64,000 nt of DNA from Lingula anatina (taxonomy: Eukaryota > Brachiopoda > Lingulata > Lingulida > Lingulidae). Of the stretch, positions 1-11,806 are shown piece by piece (positions within the stretch are counted from its first letter, which is position 1; each line of letters opens with the position of its first letter). The notes below the pieces were generated by a model. The model ran no database searches. It was given only the letters and a program-made list of their open reading frames with translations, and had not been told where the DNA came from. The position numbers and the translations under genes are program-made. Location of the stretch: assembly GCF_001039355.2 (NCBI RefSeq), contig NW_019775397.1, positions 337,507-401,506 on the forward strand, given 5' to 3'.

Positions 1-2780
1 AATGGTTCCATCTGATCGTATAACCGATAACAGGTAAATTTGCCAGCTAAGCATTTGACTAATAAGCCCTGTTAACCAACCTGTGAGCGTTTTTGGCTGT
101 TTTAACAGCTTTCTATATTGACGAGATAAGTGAATCGCTGCCAAGTATATCTCACTATCTGAGCAACCGATCGTTACAAAAGTTGCACCTATTGTTGTTA
201 GGAATGTGGACTACAGCATGATATCAGGGGTTTAAGAGGAAATTGTTTGTTTGAAAGTTATTGCCTTTTGAAGTGAATAAGCCATTGAAATATGGGCTGA
301 TTTAACGTAAAAGATGATAAAATCAAAAGTAAATAGTTTAAGACAATTCCCTGGCACCCCGCTGCAATGCCTTCACCCAGCTTTATGAGGCCTTTTGCAT
401 CACTTGAATAGCTGTCTTGGTTATAGAGAAAATCCCGAAAACGGCATTTTTCCCCCTCAAATTGGCGCCAGAGCGTAATCCGTTGGACACTGTACTTAAT
501 CCCCGTCTTTAATTGGCTTTTTCGGAAGTTTGTTTTAATTTTTTATAAAAACTTATAAGCCCAGGGCTTTGTTTCTATGACTTTGGTCCTTTTACTATCA
601 GTCACCTTAAGTGTCAAGAGGTTAAGGACTGTGAATGTGACAATAATTACATCAGAGAGACAGAAAGAACACTGAAATCTAGGGCCGTGGAACATTAGAG
701 ACGTAGCTCCATCACATCGAAGTTCTGTAAACACATTCACCCAGATAAACTGGGGTAGCAGATCCCACAGGAGGGGAAGGGGGGTAAGTAGGCAATCTTC
801 ACCCGTGCATACAACCTAATGCTGAACAGAGACTGGGGATACACCAATTGTCTCACGCATTGACAGCACTGTCACTGACACTTCGGGGACTGGCGTTGCG
901 ACGGATTAAAAACGCCGGTGTAACAGTAATTCAAGTCCTGCGGACCTCGGTACCTGGTAATGGTTGTCCGTAAAATGAAAAAGATGAATAAAATCACTGC
1001 AGCAAAGACAAGTGTTGTTATAATATAAAAATAATCACATACATACTAATCAATTTTAAACGACAATAACCAAAAACAAAAACGAAAGACAAAAATAAAA
1101 ATTCAAGCCTACGTTTTGACTGAGATGCGATAACTGGTAGGATGATCAACCATCGTGACTTACCGGTGTAACAGTAATCCAAGTCCCCCAGGAAGACAAC
1201 CATTACTTGGGAATAGTAGTCCTACTGGGACGTAGGTTCCTGGCTCATAATTAGAGTAAGTAGGACTTGTTTTACTGGCGGACTTTTATTCCTGTTCATG
1301 ACAGTAATGCAAGTCCGGCCATTTGAAAGTCCTATCCTTACGCAACAATACGGTTAAATGATGCAATTATAAATGCATATGAAATCCTTCTGGTGAGCCA
1401 TATACCAGTCAAAAAATGGGTAGTTTGCAACTTCAGCTCGTCTGTGTAGTGGATATCGTGCTAAACCGTAAAGTAAGTTATCATGAATCGGTCTGTTACA
1501 TGTACACCTCTGGGTAAGAGACCTACCTTTGACATGACTTTATCCCCCCCCCCCCCCACCTACTCCATAACCTGTACTTGTAGCAAAATGTATAATGGTG
1601 TTTGAATGTCCAATATGTGTCCGAAATTCCGTGCTCATAACACTTAACATTATTTTTTTTTGTTTTGCTTTTTTTAAGTGTCAAAGCACCAAGATAGCAA
1701 TGGGATATCACAGAACATTATATTATATACATATATTGCATTTTTCAATTTCTAAACTGTCTTGATTTATCTTTAATTACAGTCCATACTTTTCAAGAGC
1801 AAATTTTCATCGAGTTTAAGGTTATTTTTCAATTTCTGCGAGTGTAAACCGTAAAATAAATCTAAGAACGGAAACCCAGTGTTTTGTGTAAATTAAGTAG
1901 GAGTAAGATTTTGAAAACATACAGATTGCACAAGAGAGAATTTCGACGCAAAAGTACGCCCCCAGCAGAAAAGAACATGAAATAAGATACATATATCTCA
2001 AAGGAGGAAAATAAGGGATGCCTTGGTACCTTATTTTGTAAATTATCGGGCAAACCAGGCCCATACATGTACGTATTGTGCACTGAGGGAGAAGTATGCC
2101 AAAAGTATGCGTTAACATAAGCACAAATTTGCGTTAACTACACGAAAAATACACATAGAATTATAAGTAAACTGTTTTGTTACTTCATTAATGTGCATAT
2201 AAACTTTCTATTGGAAAATAAAAACATTTTTAAATATAAAGATGAAATGTCGTATAAATGGAAGAAAGCAAACGTTTATTATATCTTTAAAACTTATATC
2301 TATTTATTCATGTAAACTATATAGTGTTACGCTTCGCGGCCGAGTGCCTTATGAAGGTATAAATAACAATGTACTTACTGGTGTCTCAAGCCAAAAGAGA
2401 CAAAAAGGAGCCAAAGAGGAAGCCAAAGACCAAAGAGATAGCTACTATAGCCAAGAGCGAGGACCGCAAAGAGGCCGATTTATTTCAAATCACACCTTAT
2501 ATACAAGTTCAGATAGTACACGTTTACCAATCAGAACCAATTATAGTACAGTGAACAGTTTTACCTTTAAGTTACCAATCATTACATACAATTACATGGG
2601 AGAGATTCAAACTTGCACACCGGACAACACTTTACTCATAGAGTCATCTACCGGTAGCAATATAAAACGATCTCAACTAACACACTACATCGTCACACTA
2701 GGACATGCGTCACTAAAATGTTAGGAACGCACGTCCCTTTAGGGCGTGCATTTCTACACGTAGGACTTACATTACTTGGG
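1..2780. other. Gene-free spacer with dispersed repeats
   Basis: I see no convincing gene. The only ORF over 150 codons (2242-2724, +) has no recognisable domain and shows repetitive lysine/glutamate-rich sequence from a repeated GCCAAAGAG-like motif. A motif beginning CCGGTGTAACAGTAAT occurs twice in direct orientation near 914 and 1162. A stretch near 620-770 recurs in diverged form near 13,550-13,630 and in part near 31,745, so it is a dispersed repeat. A possible solo LTR (about 2327-2757, TG...CA ends, internal TATAAATA at about 2359) has no clean target duplication and is not asserted. Confidence 0.5.
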
Positions 2781-2781
2781 A

Positions 2782-3654
2782 GCCGGTGTACCATGAAAAT
2801 GTGACTCCCCCAAAACGTGACTCCCCAGTCAAATTTTCATAATGAAAATGTGACTTCCCCATGAAAATTTGACTCCCTCCACATAACTTTATAGATCTTA
2901 TTTTATTTGAGTATATGCCTTTTATATTGTAGTAGGCATATGGAGGATACATTGGCACTTTTTGTTTGTTTGCAGGTAACAATTTAAATGAAAAAATAAG
3001 AAAATCAAAAATGTGTATTTTACCAACCAACGACTCCCCTATGAAAAAAGCTATTTATTTGATATTTGGTGATCATTTCAACATATTTCCCATATGTATA
3101 CTTTATGAAGATTATATTGGAAATATTTGACAGTTTGGTGGTAAAATATTGGGTGCAAAAAATGAAAAGAAAAATTTTGAAAAATCTTCATATTCATACC
3201 CATGGGATTTGGACTCCCAAGAAGAAAAGGCCCCATTTTATATTTAGTCACCATACCATTGTTTTCCACATGTTTTGCATTGTGACATATTGTGTTAGTA
3301 TTTGAAAATTTGGTGGTGAAAGTTTTGGTGAAAATTGATGATCTTTGAAACGAGTATTCTTTACTACCTGTAGGATTTGGACTCTGATAACCTTTTCATA
3401 GGAGTCATTGGGTGGAAAAATACGCATTTTTGATGTTTTTATTTTCTTATGAAAATCTTCAAAAAAAAAAAATGCCAATGTATCCTGCATTATGCATACT
3501 ATAAGATAAAAAGTTATATACTCAAATAAAGCAAGATTTATAAAGTTTTGTGGGGGAGAGTCAAAATTTCATGGGGGGGGGGCAGATTTTCATTATGAAA
3601 TTTTGACTGGGGGAATAGGATTTTAATAGGAGTCAGATTTTTTACACCGGAACT
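2782..3654. mobile_element. Non-autonomous TIR DNA element
   Basis: The two ends are inverted copies. The left end reads CCGGTGTA followed within a few bases by AAAATGTGACTCC. The right end, reverse-complemented, reads CCGGTGTA followed by AAAATCTGACTCC. Sub-terminal inverted segments around 2820-2870 and 3540-3610 (CCAGTCAAAWTTTCATAATG) extend the similarity. The 0.87-kb interior has no transposase ORF, so the element is a MITE or internally deleted DNA transposon. No clear target-site duplication is visible. Confidence 0.6.
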
Positions 3655-3656
3655 AT

Positions 3657-3957
3657 AAGGTAGAAAGGTTCTGTTTGATCCCAAGACCTACGAAGCTTCT
3701 GTGGCTTCGTGGTAAATCCGCTGGCTTGGCCACAGTTCGACACTTGTTCGAGGCGTCGAGTTCCAGAACGCTCGGTGTGAATAATTTTTGCTAGTTATGA
3801 TTTCTAAAATTTGCTTTAACTCAACTTTACTTGTTAATTAGATAGGCACATAACATGATAACAACAATATGATAACAACTTTTCGCACCATTTAACTTCA
3901 GTTTCATTTCCTGGCAAGTAGGATAATGATGCCGGGCTCTCCATTACTTGTGAGCTC
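3657..3957 (+). repeat. Relic of the LicD-array upstream arm
   Basis: This segment resembles 13,745-14,020 and, more distantly, 8,850-9,010, 23,900-24,080, 38,540-38,700 and 35,570-35,730. Shared landmarks are AGAAAGGTTCTGTTTGAT, TTCTAAAATTTGC and GATAGGCACA. It contains a weak tRNA-like pair of boxes (GTGGCTTCGTGGTAA and GTCGAGTTCCAGAA), so the core may itself be a SINE. It shows that array-related sequence extends left of the first LicD copy. Confidence 0.5.
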
Positions 3958-4288
3958 CAAAACCGACCGCTCGCATGCAAAATTTGAAATTCTTAGATGC
4001 AATAGTTGCCGATGTATGGAAACTTCATTCTTTGACAGAACCCTGCTTCGCCAAAGCCAAGCTTTGACCAGCCCAAAGGAGCACTACCCGATTAAATTAC
4101 TGCATATTACACAATCTAACAGTGCAACAGACGTGGTAGTCAGTTAATTGGTAGCGACACACCTGACTACACACTTCTCCAGTCATATATCTTATATGAG
4201 ATCTGAGTTTTTAAAATAAAAAAGAACGCATTTTACCAATGTATACCTTTGAAACTGAAATACTCCATATGAAATGCCAAGTCATAGG
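3958..4288 (-). mobile_element. Tc1/mariner end fragment (inverted relative)
   Basis: The reverse complement of this stretch aligns with about 28,871-29,191, the left end of the complete Tc1/mariner element described below, with scattered differences. It ends at 4288 in a diverged version of that element's terminal repeat (ACTTGGCATTTCATATGGAG against ACTTGACATTTAATATGGAA). No transposase remains. It is an old, truncated copy of the same family in opposite orientation. Confidence 0.65.
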
Positions 4289-4356
4289 AGCGGAATTGGC
4301 TACTGAGAGGCCAGGGATAAGAAATAAGAAGACCAGAATAGATCACTGAGGAAGAT

Positions 4357-5860
4357 TCATATATTTTCGATTAGGAAATTTGATACTATTTCAAAACTTT
4401 TGTCATTTTGACCAGAGGTAAGGGTTTTATGACCATGTAGGAACAGGGATATCTTATCTAGTTGGGTTCTGAAATATGCATAAGTTGCACCAAGTATATC
4501 TTCAACAGATTCGTAGAAATCACGATATTTCCTCTGTTTCAACGGGCACTGAAAGAAAAAATGTCGGATGGTTTCGGGTCCCCACATAAACAGTTGGGAG
4601 AAGCCAGCGCTGCCCAGTTGTGGTCATATAGTTGGGCTTTAAATAGGAAGTCGATCCGGGCCTTGTTTAAGATGTTTTCATTTTGTCTGGAAGCTTCAGA
4701 TAGGCGGTGGACATTGTTGCTGGGAAGGTTTGATTTCTAAGATTGTATTTGAGAGAAGATGCAGAAGGAGAATTTTTCTGGGTGGTATTTAGTTCATCCC
4801 AGCTTGTCATCAGAAAGTGTTCATTTGTATGTGAATTTAGAGGGAATTATGTAGTCTCTGTTAGATGTTGTCTGTAGCGGTAGTGTGGATTTATTTGTAA
4901 ACGGGATGAAGTAGCAAGAGACAGGAAGGTGCTAGTTGATTGTAGATATTGAACATGATTTTTTTCGCGTGATTCCTTCGACGTTCCTCTTGTGAAATCC
5001 AGTTCAGTACTTTACAGCGATTTGAGCCAGGAAGGGCCCCCATGAAAGAAAAAACGCCTGATCTTTTAATAGTCTCTCCGCCTCTCACACGCCTCCCCAT
5101 ACGTCGTCCCTGCGGGGTACAGTAATTAAATGTCGGCTCCGTTCGCCATGCGGAAGCTACCTGAGAAATATTAAGTGCGCATGCTCATCAGTTAAACTCT
5201 TGGTGAAGAAAGCATGGCGGCTGAAGGCGATTGAAGGAAAAAAGCTCTTCTGTTCTATTATCTTTCAAAACAGAGACGAAAAAGGAATTAATTGGCCCGT
5301 AGAGCAGCAATGAATCAACTATCTACGGAGATAATATCACCAGAGATATTCACGGAGATATTCATGTTCGGAGCCGACATTTAATTACTTTACCCCGCAG
5401 GGACGACGTGTGGGGAGGCGTGTGAGAGGCGGAGAGACTATTGAAAGATTAGGCGGTTTTTCTTCGATGTACGTCCGCCATTTTTAGTTCTCAGGATTTG
5501 TAAAGCCTGGCTCAAGTCGTGGAGAATGCGGTCTTAGACCATCTTGATACTGGTGGGAGGATAGCTTTGATAGGTTGTGTGGAGAGGCTGTGCTATAAAG
5601 AATATGCCAATAATCAAGCAAAGGAGAACAATACGCATTGTAAAGCATGTTTTAACATCTTAAAAGATGCTTAGATCGTAGAGTATTAGAGAGCGATTTT
5701 AAAGGATTTAGTGCTTTTGGACCTTGGTTAAAGTATGTGTAATATGCTTGGAGTAGTTAAGTTTATGATCAAGAATAAACCCAAGGTGTTTATGGTATTT
5801 GTTTTGTGTTATAGCCGTGTTGCATAGAATAAGTGGACAGTACTTTTCTACATTTTCTAT
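4357..5860 (-). mobile_element. LINE (non-LTR retrotransposon) relic, reverse-transcriptase C-terminus
   Basis: On the minus strand, the interval from about 5850 down to 5520 reads as a degraded end of a reverse-transcriptase domain (KHLGFILDHKLNYSKHI is a typical LINE motif). From 5040 down to 4357 the reading continues through a segment resembling RRNHAKKIMFNIYNQLAPS to a C-terminal zinc-knuckle-like end (CLCGDPETIRHFFFQCP). Stops and frameshifts are numerous. The relic is interrupted at 5041-5470 by the fold-back element, which is therefore the younger insertion. A jockey or CR1-like clade is likely but I cannot assign it by eye. Confidence 0.7.
5041..5472. mobile_element. Fold-back element with ~100-bp inverted arms
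   Basis: Arms at about 5041-5141 and 5369-5470 are inverted copies with about 90% agreement. Landmarks are ACGTCGTCCCTGCGGGGTA on the left and its complement on the right (one inserted base), plus CTCCGCCTCTCACACGCCTC and complement. The roughly 230-bp loop carries no ORF. It sits inside the LINE relic. No target duplication is evident. Confidence 0.7.
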
Positions 5861-6045
5861 TTTCGTAGTAAAATCACTTCATTGCACTTTTTTTTTTTTT
5901 TTTTTTTTTTTGGTTTAATAAATTGTTTCCACTTCACTGACCATGCTTCAAGATATGAAATGTCAGATTGGAAAATGTCATGTGTTTTCCTGTTATCTGG
6001 GATAGACGGGAGAAAAATCGAAGTATCATCAGATTTGGTGATAAT

Positions 6046-6301
6046 TTAATGAATTAATCAATCAGTTAATAATGAGAATTAGCCAATTTAGTCGATTAGC
6101 ACATTAATTACCATATTTTAAAAAGAATAATGAGGAATATGCTGCCTGAGTGCTATCCTTGTTGAATTCATTTCGGTTGTCTGCGCATCAGTCAACTAAG
6201 CTGCTTTATTTGGAATTCACCAACATCGTATTTTTAAAACTAGGATAGTATGACCATGATAAAAATTGTCTTAATTTTTTTCAGTCTCTGCTGCCAAACA
6301 G
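6046..6301 (+). promoter_or_regulatory. Conserved upstream block of LicD copy 1 with 3' splice site
   Basis: This block recurs upstream of all five LicD copies. It contains AT-rich ATCAATCAGTT sequence and a GAATAATGAGGAATATGCTG core. Just before the ATG is a polypyrimidine tract ending in CAG (TTTTTTTCAG here, TTTCTTTTCAG in copies 2-4), 17-20 bases upstream of the ATG. I read that as the acceptor of an intron in the 5' untranslated region, so each coding region would be a single last exon. The upstream noncoding exon was not located. Confidence 0.45.
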
Positions 6302-7465
6302 ATGGCGTCACCACAATGCAGATGCGGCTTTAGACAGTTCTCATCCGTTTTGATTGTTGGATGTTCGGTGCTGTTAATGTTGACGGTTTTGAAGATAATA
6401 GGCGACAGGCCGCAAATGTGTAAATACAGTGTTCCTGATAAAATCCCAACAAAGCCGAAAAAAGAGGCACCATTGCCACCCAATGCCCGCCAATTGGGAT
6501 CCGAAGATAAATCTTTGCTAAGGACAGCCCAAATAGGAAAGCATCATTATTCTCACGACACAGACACCGTTCTCGACCCAGGGGCAATCAGACCATTCCC
6601 TACCCTCCCGTCTTACCCGCTGAAACCCGGCGGAGCAGGGAGACATTACAACCCCGGTGTACTTTTGTCATTTTTCCAATCGGAACTCACGGCTGAAGAT
6701 AAAGAAATCTTTACAAATATACTAGGTACCATAGACAGGGTATGCAGGGAGAACAATATCACCTATTTCATGTCTGCGGGCACCTTGCTCGGGTCATACA
6801 GACACCATGGTATGATACCATGGGATGTTGATGCTGACATTCATTGCAGCGTCCACGGTAAGGCGAAACTGACGGAGGCATTTTCAAAACATGCTCCAGA
6901 CTATGTTGTTCATACCCCGCTCCACACCCGCTACCCGGGGTTACTGAAGGTCTATTACAAGCGGTCAAATATCACGGTGGACGAGTGGAAATGGCCAGCA
7001 GTCGACATATTCCTGTACGCGGAAAACGAAACACATATTTGGGATATTCCTGGTAACCTAAGCGGAACCGAAGTACCTCGCCCACTCAACCCCAGCTCGA
7101 GTAAACTTTACAAGACATTCGAAAAAAAGTCATATTTCCTCTCCACAGGCGTCCTTTTGGTAACATCCTTCTCTACGCACCTCGAGACTCTTTTGCCTAT
7201 CTGAATTTGTATTATGGTAGTACAGAGTGCCTTAAACAACTGCATAGACAATACGCAATACAGATTCCCTGCAAGGAACTGGAGAACGTCGTGCCGTTCG
7301 TTTACAGAGAGGGGGTCGACCAATGGACCGGGCGTGATGGAAAAGCTGATGATAGGCGACAAGTTGTTACAAGAATTCATTATTGACGAGCCAAGTTATG
7401 CCGTAACAAAACGTTATAGTCTGGAGTTGGTGGAACACAATGAAGACGGACGAGATTCGGCCTAA
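6302..7465 (+). pseudogene. LicD-family gene copy 1, frameshifted
   Basis: This is a LicD/fukutin-type nucleotidyl- or phospho-transferase-like type II membrane protein, broken in its C-terminal third. It begins MASPQCRC, followed by a membrane segment at about residues 13-34 and the LicD signature GTLLGSYRHHG...WDVDADI. Compared with copies 2, 3 and 5 it lacks one A in the run at 7122-7128. It then reads out of frame to a TGA at 7202-7204, and a one-base gain near 7318-7323 restores the frame to the normal end (...LVEHNEDGRDSA). Everything between the two lesions still encodes the family sequence in another frame. Either this is a recent pseudogene or the lesions include sequencing errors; the A-run makes that possible for the first one. 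Confidence 0.85.
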
Positions 7466-8326
7466 ATAAATAAATAGCAATACAAAACATTTTAATTGTA
7501 TTTTATCAGTCAAGGAGATTATTTTTGTTCTTTTACTAACATTTGTTCCATTTTCTTTAACTATTTAGTTTTTTACTGCTATACACCAATACCTCTAAAT
7601 ATCACATTTAAAATTAGTTTAAATTGTAATCATTTTACCGTTGTAACTCAAACAGGTGACACAAATTTAAATTCCATTCATACTTTATTTACTCTTACAT
7701 AATATGTACAGGCTGTAAATTTTTATGTGCAATATTTACATGTTTTAATAAGTTTTATTGGCAGCACTGGCATTTCAGACAACACCGTTACTTACTGCAC
7801 TGTATGTATCGACACCTTAAATCGTACTCTGCCAGTCTGTTTTATCGAAGTCTGACCCAGAATGTAGAAATGCACAAAGATATACACAGCCGTTTTTGCT
7901 TGACAAACGAAAATGCAGTATTTGCCAAACATAGGTTAACGTCCATTCTTTACGAAACATGTTGTCAAACTTTCCACAGACTGGGCCAATATGGACAAAG
8001 AAGCTGCCGACTCAGAATTTCAACGGAAACCACGCAAGAAACAATGACCATTATGCTAATGTTAGTTTACACACATGACAGTGCGTTTATATACGGGTCA
8101 GTAACATACTGATATTTAAGTCAGCTATGCGACATTGACGAATTGTATATTTGCCTTCAGAGATGCTGCAATACAATAAAAATGGTTTAAATAAAATACT
8201 GGAGTGTTTTCTCCTTAAATTTTCTATCAAGTCCATTAAACCCCCACCCCCCCACCCCCACCCCCCTAGACTCCAATTGGCAGAAAATACATTTTCCAAA
8301 AATGACAGCAAAATCATCCAAAGTGT
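7466..8326 (+). repeat. Array unit 1: 3' flank of LicD copy 1
   Basis: Noncoding DNA that recurs after copies 2 (16,800-17,545), 3 (22,596-23,412) and 5 (41,127-41,951). It starts with AATAAATAAATAG, a plausible polyadenylation region overlapping the stop codon, and runs to the CFAP210 remnant. ORFs in it are not preserved between copies, so I treat it as duplicated 3' untranslated or intergenic sequence. Confidence 0.7.
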
Positions 8327-8447
8327 TTATCTCCACGCGAAACCGAGTCTCTTGTTGGTCCGTCCATCTCCGTATATATTCTTCTTCACCTCCTTGGTCG
8401 TCCCTCGTTGGTAGATGGGCAGCTGGACACCGATGTGATACATCGCA
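8327..8447 (-). pseudogene. CFAP210 last-exon remnant in array unit 1
   Basis: On the minus strand this reads GVQLPIYQRGTTKEVKKNIY followed by GDGRTNKRLGFAWR and a TAA. It is nearly identical to the C-terminus of the intact CFAP210 at 41,952 onward. Similarity stops near 8447, where the array spacer begins abruptly (TGTAGTGAGTTGG). Comparison with unit 2 shows that the rest of the last exon, exon 8 and the following spacer have been deleted. Confidence 0.8.
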
Positions 8448-9890
8448 TCGTGTAGTGAGTTGGTCGATAAGACAGAAAAGATTTGGAAGTGGAGCTTGTC
8501 AAACAAAGATAAAATTTTACAATTTGTCATCTTGCCCGGTATTTCCAATCCGATTGTTCCAGAAAGAGCAACTTGGTACAAGTCAATCACAGGGAGCTAC
8601 ATGTATACGGTATACCGCTGACTGCCTATCAAAAACATTCGGCGCACAGAATTTTCGTTCCTTTGCTTTATGGTAATTTGCTCAGTGCGAATAAAAATTC
8701 CAACAGGAACTATTTAAAAGTGTTAGTGAAGGTCCATACGATCACTGCATATCCATGCACTTGAAATGTGATTTGCATTGTGAAAAAAGGTGAAATATGT
8801 CAATATGCATATTAGATAGAAGACTTTAATTTCCACGAACTAGACCACTAAGTACTACTTTAACCCAACTCTACGTGTTAGTTACACAGGTACAGCACAT
8901 GAAAACAACAATATGATAACAACTTTTAGCAACATTTAACTACAATTTAATTTCATGGCAAGCAGGATAACGATACTGCGCTCTCCATTATTTGGCTTAA
9001 TAGCAACACTAAATTTCCGTCATTGTGAACTTGGTGAACTTGTTGATAGACTTTCAGACACTGTTTTAGCTTATATAAATTAAAGTAACTAATGACTTAC
9101 TCAAACAGAATATTATCAATTAATTGTGGTTTAAAGTTGATAAAATAATCTTTAAAATATTTAAAGGTTGCTGACAACAGTGTGCAATGATAATTTGTTG
9201 GAAAGCAAAAAGAGCTTGGGATTAGTGAAAAACAATAACTTCATTTAGACATACCATAACTGTTGCCGTGATGGACATTTTTCATTTCTTTTATTTTCTA
9301 AACTGTTGTAAGGTTCGATTTTATATTCACAAGTCGAGAAGGAGTAAGCAACAAGAGTCCTGGATTACCAAACGGCTTTATTCTCACTGCCTTAGTTCTT
9401 AAGTGCAAAGTCAGAAGTGCCTTATCTACCCACCATCAATCCAATATATATTTAGCTCTACCTTGCATGTCTTATAGAATTATTATCTATAAACTGAACA
9501 TAATATCTAGTCTCACGGGACAGGTGTCACAAGAGACGCGCGACATCTTAGGGGGCGTAGGACATGCTAAGGGGTACCACCGCGTCCCTTACACTGTTTT
9601 GCCATCTATCTTTGCCTACATGTCATAATATCTGGTTTTGTGAATTTATTATTTTTACAAAAGTATTTTGTAAATATAGTTGCAACGATTTTTGTTGTTT
9701 TGTGTCCATGTATTTGCCAGGTAAGCTGTTTATTTTCAAAAAGTGTCAGAAATTCATTATTTTTGATTGAAATTCATGTGCATTAAATATATTTGTATAT
9801 AAATCTTTAAAAATCTTTATTCCGTTTATTTTTGACTGAATGGCCTTGTGGTCAGTGCCGGAGCAGAAGGTCTTGGTTCGACAAACCAGT
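8448..9890 (+). repeat. Array spacer, unit 1
   Basis: Noncoding spacer shared with 19,833-20,640 (internally deleted), 23,539-25,010 and partly 38,146-38,710. Small ORFs at 9564-9770 and its counterparts look alike only because the DNA is duplicated. They differ by length changes and have no recognisable domain. The segment ends in a tRNA-like SINE head. Confidence 0.7.
9839..9890 (+). repeat. tRNA-derived SINE head, copy 1
   Basis: An A-box-like TGGCCTTGTGGTCAG is followed about 20 bases later by a B-box-like GGTTCGACAAACC, the spacing of an internal RNA polymerase III promoter. The same pair is found at 20,579-20,630 and 24,929-24,979 at the same place in the array unit, so it was inserted before duplication. 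It is not a functional tRNA: no acceptor stem closes. Confidence 0.5.
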
Positions 9891-10973
9891 CCTTCATAAT
9901 CGCTACCTGTTGTCTCCCCCGCTTTACACTCCACACTTTATGTAACATTTTTTTAAATGATTGTAAGAAAACAATCATTGTCCGTAAAAAAATGAAATGC
10001 TTTTCTTGCTTTTTTATGTACAGACACAGATGTGTCTGTACATATTGTTTGTTTGTTATTTCAGAATGGTAAAGTAAACAATGATTGTTAGTGAACAATT
10101 TAATGAAATGTTTTATTTATTTACTACGTTCTGTAATGGATGTTAGCCTGTTAGGAATGTTGTGTAATTTTTGTAAGTAAAACTAAGTTATCAATTAGTT
10201 GTATTGAACTGAACAGTACTAATGTGCTCCATTTTACAAACATAGACATAATGTTGATGCAAAACGATAGGACTTAATTCTTTTTCTTGCTATTGCTTGC
10301 TATTGACTGGTTTTACATGCAGATGTTCATTGTTTCCGTCACCCATGTTGAGGTTCACAGATGTATTGAGTTACCTTGTATATCAGGTTTTATCAGCATT
10401 TCTTTCAATTTCTTTCATTGTTTTACCGAGTGTAAAATTTAATGAGATTGTAAGATGTGGAGTTCTGTAAAATTTGTTTTTATCAAAAGGTTTTTGAAGA
10501 AATAAAAAAGAAAAAATATTACCTCAGCGTTGTTGTTCTAGAATTCAGAGATGTTTTATAATATGAGTACAAGGCATGTGATCTACTCATCGCATTTAAA
10601 TTTGAAATTGCTAACCATTACTCATAATCGCTATTTTTTTCTCAAAGGTAGACTAGCTAAAGTTAAATACGGATATTCGAGGCAAGGGTTGTCAGATCGT
10701 GTAGCTAGGGAACAATATGTTTTAATAAAATATGAAAGTGATCAAGATAAAAGATTTATACTAGCATTCTGCTACAATTTATGAACAATAACAAGCACCT
10801 GTTCCAAGAGACGCACACTCCCTCTTCCGGCACCTTCGCACACCGTTAACTTCAAACCACGCTACATGAAAATTGGAATCGGACTGGAAATATCAACACT
10901 TTCTTTGAAGACAAAATATATCACCCAAATCTGTTAATGGTTGTGTTTGTAACACCTGATTTTGATTCCTAAG

Positions 10974-11180
10974 AGTGCATTCCCAGAGATTTAGAACGAT
11001 CCATCCGGATCGACCTAACTCCCTGGGGGTTCACGCTAAATTGCTATCAGCCGAGCGCGCACGACAGTTAAACTTACAGCTTTTAGTAGGCGTGACAGAC
11101 GCTTAAGCCGGCTAAGCTGACAGTAATCTAGTGAGACTCCCCACAGGGATTGATCGATCTAAAATCTGTGGGAACGGGGT
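10974..11180. mobile_element. MITE, CTNAG-targeting family, copy A
   Basis: The 207-bp element is flanked by CTAAG on both sides (10,969-10,973 and 11,181-11,185). Its ends are imperfect inverted repeats: GCATTCCCAGAGATTTAG on the left, and CGTTCCCACAGATTTTAG on the reverse complement of the right. Internal inverted segments contain GATCGATC-like and AAGCCGGCTTA-like motifs. There is no ORF. Relatives lie at 12,787-13,040, about 34,340-34,450, 34,833-34,890 and 61,912-62,124. Confidence 0.7.
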
Positions 11181-11806
11181 CTAAGTATCCAGATTTTGTT
11201 CGCATTCTAAATGGAAATGAAGACTGATGAACGTTACTGATGTTGTCAAAAGTAAGAAGTAGTTATTATTCTCTGCGGTTTTAAATAGGTGGTAAAGAAG
11301 GGAGTTGCTAATTTTAACATATAGATTTACGGTTATTACGCAGTCTTTTAAATTTGATCAATTCTAGGCAAATATGTTACCTTATTGATTGTGAAAAAGA
11401 ATGAGTTGTATCAATTGCGTGATTGAAATGATAGAAATGTGCACTTTTAAAATCAATCAGATACCTTTTGTATAATTGACTTAAAGGTTTTATAGAAGTG
11501 TCAATATCGCAGACATAACTACTTTGTAAGGCTCGATTCCATGCGACGAAAATCAAACACCCTTATTCATTTAACGATTTATCAATTAGACAAGCGATTA
11601 ATTTAATTCGAATTAGTGCTCTTTTAAATGTTCAAGCATCATTTTCTGCGGCATTTCTCTGCTGTCACCGCACTCTTAGCCATTCACCACTCAGAGCAAC
11701 AACCCACCATATATTTTTTTAATTTTTCTGTTGTCACGGGCTGCTTTTAAAACGTTAATGCTTAAATAAAGTATGGAGTTACAAAAACAGGTTCTTGTCC
11801 GAGTTA

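Noticed and set aside
2242-2724. 160-codon ORF on the + strand
   Set aside because: No domain, repetitive composition and repeat-like surroundings; judged a chance ORF.
2327-2757. Solo LTR
   Set aside because: TG...CA ends and a TATA-like box are present but there is no matching target duplication or second copy.
9564-9770. Small ORF apparently conserved at 20,313 and 24,640
   Set aside because: Similarity is explained by segmental DNA duplication; ends differ and no coding bias is visible.
9839-9890. tRNA gene
   Set aside because: Only the two promoter boxes are present; no cloverleaf closes, so called a SINE head.
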